Shown: piece after piece, positions 12,723 through 23,764 of the stretch
Numbering within the stretch: the stretch's first letter is position 1
Layout of the letters: every line of letters begins with the position of its first letter
Source of the DNA: Baylisascaris procyonis
Lineage: Eukaryota > Nematoda > Chromadorea > Rhabditida > Ascarididae
DNA: 64,000 nucleotides
Direction: 5' to 3'
Assembly: GCA_037389465.1 (NCBI GenBank)
Contig: JAZARR010000152.1
Coordinates: forward strand, 248,001 to 312,000
The notes under the pieces: model-generated
The model's database searches: none
What the model was told of the DNA's origin: nothing
Seen by the model: the letters and a program-made list of their open reading frames with translations, nothing else
Translations under genes and position numbers: made by a program

Positions 12723-15700
12723 CCGGTTGGAATTCATTGGAAATACACATAAATCAAAACCGGAAATATTCACTCGCAGGTCACAGGTGCAAATATTCAC
12801 AAATTCACTGCAAGGAATATTAAAGCGCATATTTGAATAGATCACCAAAATTGATACCGATCAGTTGTTTAAATTCTAAACGAAAAAAAAAATCTGAAGA
12901 TAAAATATGCCGAGGCAGTATTTATAATCGAGATTGCATGAACCATTAAAATACTCTCCAAATGTTTTGAGGATAAAATTTTTGTGTTTATTCCGTGGTA
13001 CTTGTGTCCGAGTATTTGCAAGATGAACAAATTGGTTTTTTTTTTGGGGGGGGGGGGACCGACGACCACAAGAAGCCGACGATGTACCTGCCGACCCAAG
13101 AGGCGGAACTTCTAAGGCCCTTGTGGTGGAAGTTGAGGTCACAGTGGGCTTTGGATCCCCGGAACTGAAGACCTCGAAAAACCATGAATATGTTGTTTAA
13201 CTTGGAAGCAAATTTACGCTCAGGGACCGTCCAAGCTAATTTGGCTGTTCACTATGGAACAGTTGTGTGATGCACTAGCATCTTTATTGTATCGTTTTTG
13301 AATAGGTGCCTGACTGCCTTTGAAATTCAGCCTCACTTATATTAGTGAGACAACGTTAACACGACGATACTGTTCATTCATGCTCAGTACTCATATCTTC
13401 ATGTCTTCTCAACCCATCCACAGTTAGCAATGACCTACTCTTCACTGATTTCAGTACATTCCAAGTTTTCAGCGAGCATAGTCTTGTATTTTGTTCGAAG
13501 AATGGGGAGGGTGAGTGTGACGAAACGGTCATGGATGCAATCAGATGAGTGAGGCAATCAAAGCCGTTTCTCGTCTCTCCTTGAAAAGTCTCATCGATCG
13601 TTTATGTCTGCAGTGCGTCCGACTGCCATACAGTGCAACCTCGTTTACTGGCTTTATGGATTCCTTCTGAACGTTCTGCCTTGGATGATGCTTATCCCTA
13701 GTTAACCTAGAAAACTTTTGTCCTCATGGAGAAAAAAGTTTATCAGTCATGAGCAACAATAATGTCCTTCGCTTTTCCTCTTTTCATATACTTCAAAAAG
13801 GTGTTTTTTCGTCATACTGCCAAATTATCGTTGCTTGTAATTTCTTCATCCTTCCCTCCACTCTCTGCTGATTGGAAACCTGAGAGCAGCTAGATATGTT
13901 CAGGGACAGATCTATTGTCGCAATCTGTTAGTAAGACTTTTGAAGGAAAAAACGATAGAAAAAGAAACGTGCAAAGAACAGCAGAGATTTCGATCGGTTC
14001 AGTCGTATTATCTTTAACACCTCTTCACTACATGTAAGCTCCTCCCTTAGCCTAACTAACAGGCGTTTTTTTTAATTTGATCGCAATTTTTTCAATAAAT
14101 ATTCACGATCATTGCGTAAACATTATCGTTTTTTGAAACGATTCAAATAATATATGATTCTATTTGCAGACTGATCCTTGAGGGATAAATTACGACAAAA
14201 TAAACTATGAGCGCCATCGATCGATATTGAACGCAGAAAGCGATCGCGCGTGCCGTGGTTGCAGCGATTGCAATCCAAATTGCGGTAAGTTGACATCAGT
14301 TATATTGACGCTTCAATGCATAATCACACATGTGCAGCGGTATATTACCGATTTAGATTTTTATAAAGCGATATCATTGATCTACATTGAAGTTGTTACA
14401 TTTTACGATCATTAAGATGAATGAGTGCTGTATTTCTGCTCTTCATTCAACAAATTGTGTTGTTAATTTTGTAAGGAATAGGTCTCCCCTCCTCTCTTCC
14501 CGTAATTTTTTATTGTGGCACCTCATTTGTTAATAAAAGTGGATGAGGGAATTCGAGTAAGAATCTATCATATATCCCCCTCCTCGCTGCATTAACAATC
14601 CGAGTAAATTTTCATTTTATTATTGAATATGTTCGTCTATAAGTTGAAACGTCGGCTGACGTCATACGTCATTTATTCATATTTAAGTGTCTATAATTAT
14701 TGTTTCGCTCGAAATCGCTGTTCACTTTATTCCTTTTCATTGAGATCGTTAATGTTTTGATGAAATAGAAAATTGGGAATTGATAAATAAGAAATGGAAT
14801 TCTTTTTTTTTCATTTAATAGGTGAGGAAAAGATAGAAAAGATGTAATGCAGCAATGAAAAATGAAAATATTTTTTCGCAACTGAATTTCGCAATAACGC
14901 ACATTCCTTCTTAATGTGGTGAATTGGAAGAAAGAAAATTATTTGCTCAAAACATCTCTTCTTGAAAATTCGTCTTTCGTTTATTTTCACATTTATTGAC
15001 GAAAATATGGAAAATATTTATTGTTTTTTTTCGCTAATAGTAATCCACTCGTTCATTATTGCATATTGTTCGAAGATTGCATGGAAATTCCCTCCCCCCC
15101 TCCCTCCCCCCCCCCCTATTTAGGCATTTTTGTATGAGTTGGGAAAGTTGAGTGAGAGGAAAAGGGATCAGAAATATTTAGGTGGACATAATACTATATG
15201 AGGATATTTTATTGCAACGACATTAATGCCGTCTCTAATGTAAAACCCATCAAAATCTGGGTTTAAATTGTGTTGGTAATGTGGGCATTAAATGTTCTCA
15301 TGCGACTTTCAAAATTCGCATATTAAGAACTCTGTGATAAGGTCCTATCTATGTGCATCTGTCTATGAGATATATTTTATGTGTCTCGTTAATAGTTTCC
15401 CCCCCTAGAGGCATTGCTAGAGGCTCTGCGCGTTTGCGTGTAAGTATTCTGTCTACCGATTGCTCTGTACCCCTGCAAGCATTAAGATGTACTTGCGAAA
15501 CTGGGATGAGAGGTGGTAACGGAACTCGTGGGTATGATCCTTATTGTCTTTCATATCTATCTATCAGTTTCAAAAAGAAATTATAAGCCTCTAAAGGTGG
15601 AAAAAAACTTCTATGCATTTTGCATTGATCACCTTTTTCATTTTTGGTCAATCCACGTGTAGAAAAACGAATTTTTTTATCATAAATCAACCAGTCGTTG

Positions 15701-16863
15701 GCTTTGTTTTGCATCTTTATCACTCGTTGATGATTTGTGGAAGTGGATAGTAGAATAATGACAGTTCCAAAAGCTCGTATCTTGCCAGCATCCTTTATCC
15801 TCTCCTCACTAGTTTACTTTTTCTCTAAAATATTGGAATTTTCATTGCCATAGTCTCTTCGAAAACTTTATTTCGTTTTCCCATTCACGCACAAATCGTA
15901 TGTATTTATAAATATCTACGATGTCCTAACTTGTGAGAAACCTTTTAATGACTTCCGGTGAAACGAAGCATAGAGATCAGTGAGTTTTATGAGGTTTGAC
16001 GAGCGCACATTATTTTATCATTACGAACGTTTTATTCGTATTGTGCACGCTAGTGTCGAGTTGAATTTCAATACGATTGCACGCAATATCGCAATTTGTT
16101 CACTTTTTTTTATTGCTTTATATGTAGTTATTAAAAGATTTAAGATGAACTAAATCTTTACCTTTCCTATTTTCCACTCTCAATTCATGTTTAATTGAAA
16201 GAGTACCAGCTAGTAGGCGACTGTTGAGATGATTGAGAGGAGGAAAAGGGGTAGAAGGGGACAAGGGTGGATGGGGGATGGGGAGGGGCAGGGGATAGGA
16301 GCCAATGGAACGGTAAAAACTATTTTTGACGTTACGTCAATAAAGCGGGAAATTTTTCCCCCATAGCCATTGTTTACGCATTTATTTCTATTCAAAAACT
16401 TGAAACTTTCCTAGGTGGATGAAGGTAACGGTTGCGGTAATGATTTTTTTACGATAACTTTTCGACTATTTCAGCAGGAGTTGTAGAAATTAAAAGGTAT
16501 TTTGATCGTAATTTTTTTTGAAGTCATTTTACTGTTCGCGAATATTTTAATTCCATTACATTATGTTGATTTTCATTGTCGCAATGAGCGAGATGGTTTA
16601 TTCCTACTATTATGTTTACTTGTATAATTCGTATATGTGCTGTAAATTTCACTTTTTTTCTTTTTTATGTAGGAGGTAAGTATCCTATTTTGAATTAAGA
16701 AAACATTTTGTCAAAGTTTTTTCGTTTGAGTTGCGAGAGAAAGGAGATACCAGTTAGAGATTAAAGGAGAGGACTTAAGGTAAGGGCGGGAGGGGGAGAG
16801 TGAGAATTTGAGAATGTAAACATTGGAAATATTTGGGTCATATTTAAAAAAAAAGTCTGCAAG
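12723..16863. other. Intergenic stretch with low-complexity tracts
   Basis: No gene recognised. It contains a T run joined to a G run near 13038-13058, a C-rich block near 15092-15117 and CT-rich patches. At 14171-14283 a short exon-like piece sits between an AG (TTTGCAG) and a GTAAGT donor; one frame is Cys-rich (CRGCSDCNPNCG) but lacks an ATG and could not be linked to other exons. Confidence 0.4.
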
Positions 16864-17364
16864 CAAGTTTTCGGCACTCTTACAGAGAACGATGCCACTG
16901 TGGCTGCGAACCGCGAACGGAGTTGGGCTCCTGCCCCACATTCCGTACGCACCACTACCGTACTCTGCACTGCAAGCAAATACACACATCAGAGAAACTT
17001 GAAAACTCGTGGTAGAAACATGCAATTTTTTTTTCCATCATTCAACAGAGAGCGTCTAATAATGTCCTCATGCAAAATTTCAGCTCTAAGGCAAAGTGCA
17101 CTTGGTGCATAAGGCATCGTTCTCTGCTATCTTTGATTGAGCTGAAATTTTACATGGGGCATTACTTGACATTCTGAGTTGAACGATGGGAAAAAATTGC
17201 CCGTTTATTCCACAACTTTTCGAGTTTCTGTGGTGGGGGTTAGCATTCACTTCTAGAGTGCAGTGTACGATAGTGATGCGTACGCAATGTTGGGTGGGAG
17301 CTCAGCTCCGTTCGCAGTTCGCAGTCAGGGTGCCATCGTTCTCTGCAAATGTGCTCAAATTATC
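16864..17364. mobile_element. Foldback MITE-like element
   Basis: Two inverted arms of about 230 bp, roughly 16864-17096 and 17131-17364, pair along their length at an estimated 75-80% identity by eye. Matching islands include GAGAACGATGCCAC with GGTGCCATCGTTCTC, GCGAACGGAG with CTCCGTTCGC, and AAAATTTCAGCTC with GAGCTGAAATTTT. The axis lies near 17113. There is no coding capacity, so this is probably a non-autonomous DNA transposon. Target duplications are not clear. Confidence 0.65.
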
Positions 17365-17691
17365 TCCCTTATGGAGTTTTTGCCGTTCGAGGAAGAAGTG
17401 CTCCTCGTTTTTCTTATTATTATCCCGTGTTTTCAAATTTTGGTTTTCACGAAAGTAGATTTGCTCTCTGGGCTGCTGCGTTCCCAATAATTAGCCAAAT
17501 CGATACTATACGTTCAACAACAGCAGATAGCTCGTTAGCATGATTTATCGGCGATGGGGAACGAGTCCTTTTTTGACTGCTTATGTCTTGTGAACGAGGT
17601 GGTGTCGTAAATAGAACATAAAATCAGATTTAAGCATTAAAAATGAAGTCTGTTTGATTGCTCATCAACCCACTCGACAGTTTGAAGGGTA

Positions 17692-17812
17692 GAGCTGCTC
17701 GATCATGATGGTGGAGCGGCTCGATCATAATGATAGAGTAGCTCGATCATGATGGTAGAGCGGCTCGATCATGATGGTGGAGCGGCTCGATCAGATGGCA
17801 GAGCAGTTCGCT
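17692..17812. repeat. 22-bp tandem repeat, about five copies (left arm)
   Basis: The unit is close to GAGCGGCTCGATCATGATGG plus two variable bases. The same repeat occurs in reverse complement at about 30836-30955 in the right arm. Confidence 0.88.
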
Positions 17813-17876
17813 GTGACCATAGAATAGCGCGCACTATGTTTTGCTCTTATGTTTCGCTTTGATACTACGACTAGGG

Positions 17877-17911
17877 TATATAAGAGCCGTTATTGGGACT
17901 TTCATTCAGTG
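17877..17911 (+). promoter_or_regulatory. TATA box and initiator-like pair in left arm
   Basis: TATATAAG at 17877-17884 is followed about 25-30 bases later by TTCATTCAGTG, a spacing suited to a Pol II start. The same pair (TATATAAG, then CTATTCAGTG) is kept in the right arm on the minus strand (TATA at 30757-30764) although neighbouring bases differ. This suggests the arms carry an LTR-like or transposon promoter. Activity is inferred only. Confidence 0.45.
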
Positions 17912-19050
17912 TATTTGTTATCGCGCTGGTTGGAGAGTAGTGGTGTGTTTGTTATCTCGAATGTTGGTGGATGCCTCTACGGCTTAGCGAATGACGCGAG
18001 TTACTGGAGCGCAGTTAAGAGGGAGAAGTAGATAGAGCGTGGCACGTATTAATGTGCTTAGCACTGCGCTTTTTTCCCTTGTTGTTTCAGTTTTCGATAC
18101 GCGAGGTGTGAATTCCTTCACACGCTTGAGCACAGAGATTCGTTAGAAGTCGGGCGAAAGGCCTCCACTTCTCAGCAAGGGACAGTCGGTCATGGACTCC
18201 AATTCCCCGCAAAGTAATGGTTAGCATCCCGCAAAACGATTCTTCAGCGTTCATGAAGTTTGATTCAAGCTTGAGATCAGGTTTCTAGAGATTGAATAAA
18301 GTGAGGTGCTTCGGGGTTGGAATGCTTCAAGTGTGGGATGAGGTAAGGTGATTTTCAATTGGAATAGAATGAAATGCTTCAGAGATAAGATAGAAATAAT
18401 AATTTTTAGAATAAATTGAATTTTCTTAGAGCTGATCTCTTATGCAAGGCGAGGTAGTGAATAAAAATTTGTTACAGCGGAGCATTGGCCTCGCTTTTCG
18501 GGGTTTTGTGGAGGGAGGTAAGGGAGGTGGGCTATATAGGGTTGCCTCATGTCATCATTGGCTCATTATAAGTAGAATTTAGGCTGTTGATAAGCATCCA
18601 ATCTTGCTTCTTTTATTTTTTCTTAGTTGCCTGAAGTGAGTAGAATGATTCCATCATTGATTTGTTGAGCTGACCATCCTCGTCATCCATTCTTCTTAGG
18701 ATGTGCAATAAGATTTCGTGCAGTGTTTCCTTTAGCGGCGTTGAATTTTGTGCTTTATTATTATTATTTTTTTATATGGATGTCCCGTCGTTCCTTTTTC
18801 TCTAATCTTGTAATTTTTGGAAAGCTTTATTTATTCCTCCTATGCTTTGCATAGTAAATCTAATTTAACCATTGGTTCTTAGAAAGTTTAGAATTGCTTT
18901 CTTGAATAAAAACTGATTGATTTAAAGCAGGGATGAGATAAAACATCTCGATTAAGTTTTATTTGAACGTCTTCAAGAGGCGAGCGTAGGCATTCATATT
19001 TTGTTTAATCCGAGGCGTTGTGAAGAATTATTTTACACCATTTCGCGAAA

Positions 19051-19051
<1 letters not shown>

Positions 19052-19138
<87 letters not shown>
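19052..19138. repeat. TA microsatellite, left arm of large inverted repeat
   Basis: Nearly uninterrupted TA dinucleotides at the inner end of the left arm. The partner tract is at 28704-28778. Confidence 0.97.
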
Positions 19139-19139
<1 letters not shown>

Positions 19140-19141
<2 letters not shown>

Positions 19142-21375
19142 TTATATATTATAGGCTTAATGGTTAGCTGGATGAGTGTGGTTGCAGAAATATCCGTCGT
19201 ATTTGCTACTATTTTAGCACTATATTAGTAATTTATTCATAACATTTCTTGCTTTAAATCTTTTTCCGTACTGATATCGTGATGTTATCAATGTTATTAA
19301 TGTTATTAATGCTTCAGCCATGACTACGCTAGGACCACTTAAGTTAAGAATATTCATCCTGTTGAATTAGGATGCATGCGGGGACACTTTAGGCACGAGT
19401 GATCTAACTCTTTCATAGGTGCCCTAGGAGTGGGAACATCCTTAGTCCTTTTAGGTTGCGCCTGCGACAGGAATGTGTCTTGCTCGTTTTGTCGATCTAC
19501 TAAAACGGTTTCTGCTGTTGTCACTCTCAATCAAGTAAGGCCCGGTGATTTATTCCAAAAATAATGTGCAAATTGCACATCGAAATGCCGACTTGATGGG
19601 CAGTCAACCCACAACAGTTTCCGATCCAGTCATCATTTTTTCCTCAGGAATTCCTTTCATGCATAACGGTCGCAGCGCTAGGGTTTTTTCTAGTGTTTTC
19701 AGTGTCGTGTTCCAATATTTGTAAAGAGGCTCTAAAAGGTGGATACATTGTGGATAAGGAGGTGGTCTAAAACAATCTGTCTTTCGTACGACTCTTATCG
19801 CAGCTTCAAAATTAAGATTCAGACGTAATAGCGCCGACCGCTTGCCACACACAAGGGGTACACCGTATGAATGTCATCGATTCATGCCTATTCCATAACA
19901 GCCCAGCAAGTTTGATTGTATGGATCAAGGATTTTGAGGGGTTACTTGTACTGATCATAGATTTTAAGGAATTAGTAATTTGCAGCGTTTACTGACGGTG
20001 AAACGATAGCGCCCATTAGACATAATTGCCTATTTATAGGGGTAAACGTTCCAAAAAATAATAATTATACGAGTGTGGCGGCGTCTAACAGAGGAAATGA
20101 GACCTAAGCTGCCGAGCGGGCCTTCAAAGCTCTTCGTCAATCCACCCACAGAAAAATGCCGACCTGATAAAACGGTAGGTTAGTTTGTAATCAGCTTTAC
20201 CTTATAGAGGTCTCGTTGTTAGAACTTCTCGTACCATCGAGAAAAAAGGTGATTGCAACGGTAGCACCATTCATAAATCTTATGGGTAAATGCGTCAGAG
20301 GGGCTAAATGCAAAATGGCTTTTCCTTTAGCGACTATCGCATCTAGGACTTGCATCCATTGAGTCATGGTTTTTTGATTCTAGTTTTACTTTTTAAGGTT
20401 TTGCAAAGGAAAGAGCAAGTATACGGGTAGATTTGAATTAAAATTTATGGTTTCATAGAGGAAAAAACAAACCTGCGGGTAGATTTTTTATAATTTGCTT
20501 AAAAATTTTATGAAGGTAAAACAGATCTGTACATAGGCTTTATTAAACATCACTGTTTTATAAAAAACAAATGTACAGGTAGACTTTTAGAAATTCTGAA
20601 AGTTTGTCTAGTGGAAAAAATAAATGCAAAGTGTGTGTTGAATTTTTAAGTAGTGTTGTTTCATTTACGAAAGTTCTATAAAGAAAGTATGATCCATGTA
20701 TCAAAAACGTCAGAAGTTTTATACTAAGTAAAGTGTGAGTAAAACCGAACAGACTAGGAATTTAAAAAAAATAGACACTCTAAGTTCCTCCAGGCCTCGA
20801 GGTTTGGGGAAATTTTTCTTCATTAGATGACATGGCGCCTAGACTAGGTTCGTTCGTGGGCAAAATCCGGGAGCGTGGACTGGGAAAACTTTTCAAAAAT
20901 TATTTTACCGTAATTAAGGAAGCTTGTAGACGCTTTGACTCTCTTCAAACCTCGAGTTTTGAAGAGATTTTTTCGTTAGATAATATAGCTCTGTGGGAGG
21001 CAAGGTATGTTGGTGAGAAATTTCGTGGTGGTTTGTTGATGTGTTTAGTGTGGTTTTTATTTCGTTGTGATCCAGGGTTTTTAGGACATTGAGAGCTATT
21101 TGTGATTCCGCTCAGAAACTTTCGGAGACGCGTCCACCGTGCTATTCCACGCCCCGAGGTATTTGCTTTCCAATGCTCCATAAGATGCCCGACCTGTTTG
21201 TACCGGAAATTTCAGAAGTTGGATTAGGCAGTGAAGTAGCGCGCAAAGGCGGGAGATAATCCTGGCTCCACGCGGGTCAGTCTCACCTGCACGCGGATCA
21301 AAGCGGAGGGTTCAAGTGGGGCGGCAGCTTCCCTTGTTTGTGAGTTCTTCCCGCTAGAAGTTACTTCATTCTGAA
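19140..21375. other. Spacer of inverted repeat, first part
   Basis: No gene recognised. A minus-strand ORF of 82 codons (19604-19852) and a plus-strand ORF of 86 codons (20832-21092) match nothing I know. At about 20400-20720 there are four to five strongly diverged tandem copies of a 55-60-bp AT-rich unit around the word GGGTAGATTT. Around 20790-20830 and 20940-20990 a CCTCGAG-containing stretch is loosely repeated. Confidence 0.35.
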
Positions 21376-23610
21376 CGTTTTTAAACGGTAGGTTAGCGGT
21401 AGGTCAGACCACGGTAGATGGAACCTACTACTATCATTTGGTCTACCATGGTTTGACCTATCCCCAAGTTTCTTGTCTGTCATGGTCTAGTACGTCTCCA
21501 AATATTTGATCTATCATCACTTAGCCCACCACTGGACATTCGACCTACCACGGTTTGATCTACCCCGCCTAAACATAATGCCTACCACTGTCTGGTCTAC
21601 CCCTAAATATTTGATCTAGCATGGTCTGGTCCACTCCTACCATGGCTTGGTCGAGTGGACCAGACCATATTGGATCAAATAATTAGGGGTAGGCCAGACA
21701 ATGGTAGGTATTATGTTTAGGCGGGGTAGACCAAACCGTGGTAGGTCGAGTGTCCAGTGGTAGGCTAAGTCATGGTAGACGGAATATTTAGAGGTGGACC
21801 AAACCATGGCAGACCAAGGAAGAATGGTAGATCAAGATGGTTTTTGATCTACCGTTTTGATCTCTTGCCAGTTTTTTGATCTACTATTTTGATAGATCAA
21901 AATGGTAGATCAAAGAAATGGTGAGAGATCAAAATGGTAGATCAAAAAAACGGCGGGAGATCAAAACGGTAGATCAGAAGATGGCGGTAGATCAAAAAAA
22001 TGGGGGTAGATCAAAACGGTAGATCAAAAAATGGCCGTAGATCAGAATACTCTCTCATCTACCGCCATTTTTTGATCTACCGTTTTGATCTACCCCCATT
22101 TTTTGACTTACCGCCATTTTCTGATCTACCGCCATTTTTTGACCTATCCCCATTTTTTGATCTACCGCCATTTTTTGATCTATCCCCATTTTTTGGTCTA
22201 CCACCATTTTTTCGATCTACCGTTTTGATCTACCCCCATTTTTTGATCTACCAAAATAGTAGATCAAAAAACTGGCGGGAGATCAAAAATGGTAAATCAA
22301 AAACCATTTTGATCCACCATTTCTCCTCGATCTGCCACCGTTTGGTCCGCCCCTAAATATTCGACCTACCATGACTTAGCCTACCATTGGACACTCGACC
22401 TACCACGGTTTGGTCTACCCCGCCTAAACATAATACCTACCATTGTCTGGCCTACCCCTAAATATTTGATCTAGCATGGTCTGGTCCACTCCTACCATGG
22501 CTTGGTCGAGTGGACCAGACCATATTGGATCAAATAATTAGGGGTAGGCCATACAATGGTAGGTATTATGTTTAGGCGGGGTAGACCAAACCGTGGTAGG
22601 TCGAGTGCCCAGTGGTAGGCTAAGTCATGGTAGACGGAATATTTAGAGGTGGACCAAACCATGGCAGACCAAGGAAGAATGGTAGATCAAGATGGTTTTT
22701 GATCTACCGTTTTGATCTCTTGCCAGTTTTTTGATCTACTATTTTGATAGATCAAAATGGTAGATCAAAGAAATGGTGAGAGATCAAAATGGTAGATCAA
22801 AAAAACGGCGGGAGATCAAAACGGTAGATCAGAAGATGGCGGTAGATCAAAAAAATGGGGGTAGATCAAAAAATGGCGGTAGATCAGAATACTCTTTGAT
22901 CTACCGCCATTTTTTGATCTACCGTTTTGATCTACCCCCATTTTTTGACTTACCGCCATTTTCTGATCTACCGCCATTTTTTGACCTATCCCCATTTTTT
23001 GATCTACCGCCATTTTTGATCTATCCCCATTTTTTGGTCTACCACCATTTTTTCGATCTACCGTTTTGATCTACCCCCGTTTTTTGATCTACCAAAATAG
23101 TAGATCAAAAAACTGGCGAGAGATCAAAAATGGTAAATCAAAAACCATTTTGATCCACCATTTCTCCTCGATCTGCCACCGTTTGGTCCGCCCCTAAATA
23201 TTCGACCTACCATGACTTAGCCTACCATTGGACACTCGACCTACCACGGTTTGGTCTACCCCGCCTAAACATAATACCTACCATTGTCTGGCCTACCCCT
23301 AAATATTTGATCTAACATGGTCTGGTCCACCCGACCAAGCCATGGTAGATCGAGTGGACCAGACCATGTTAGATCAAATATTTAGGGGTAGACCAGACAA
23401 TGGCAGGCATTATGTTTAGGAGGGGAAGACCAAACCGTGGTAGATCGGGTATCCAATGGTAGGCTAGGTCATGGTAGACCGAATATTTAGGGGTGGACCA
23501 AACCACGGCAGATCAAAGATTTGGCGGGAGATCAAACGTGGTAGATCAAAAACACTGTTTGGTCCACCCCGAAATATTTGATCTAACATGGTTTAGTCTA
23601 CCACTAAACA
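21376..23610. repeat. Nested palindrome array of GGTAGATC/GATCTACC words
   Basis: Dozens of copies of GGTAGATCAAAA and its complement, with variants GGTAGACC, GGTAGGTC and GGTCCACT, are arranged as alternating palindromes. One palindrome type, with CGAGTGGACC close to its axis, recurs at about 21652, 22507 and 23351, spacings of 855 and 844 bp. A second type (axes near 22060 and 22900) lies between them. Sequence 21541-22370 is nearly repeated at 22395-23215. The short repeats give DLPPF-type peptide repeats in several frames, which are not genes. Confidence 0.9.
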
Positions 23611-23680
23611 TTGGCTTTACCACGGCCTTACCTACCACAGAATATTTAACCCGCCATGGTTTGGCCTACCAGCAATATTC

Positions 23681-23757
23681 GACCTACCTATCATACATGA
23701 CCTACTGAGGTCTGACCTACCTATCATACATGACCTACTGAGGTCTGACCTACCGAC
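23681..23757. repeat. 33-bp tandem repeat, two copies plus a partial
   Basis: The unit begins GACCTACCTATCATACATGA and continues through CCTACTGAGGTCT. It sits at the edge of the palindrome array and shares its GACCTACC word, so it probably arose from it. Confidence 0.85.
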
Positions 23758-23764
23758 CTAATTG

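Larger units (their letters stand above)
17459..19139. repeat. Left arm of large inverted repeat
   Basis: The arm starts ATTTGCTCTCTGGGCTGC and runs to the end of a long TA tract (about 19052-19138). Its reverse complement recurs at 28704-31185. Order of parts: about 230 bp very close to the other arm, a 22-bp tandem repeat, a TATA promoter-like segment, a ~165-bp hairpin-bearing unit (about 18055-18220), about 830 bp of diverged matching sequence, then the TA tract. The arms differ by many substitutions, so this is not a simple assembly fold-back of one sequence. Confidence 0.88.

Noticed and set aside
19001..19228. ORF with YIYIYI run (also 38741-38995, 38868-39089, 39168-39527, 39246-39596)
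   Set aside because: Translation of TA microsatellites.
22000..23069. ORFs of 98 and 118 codons with DLPPFF repeats
   Set aside because: Peptide repeats are a by-product of the GATCTACC palindrome array; similar frames exist on both strands.
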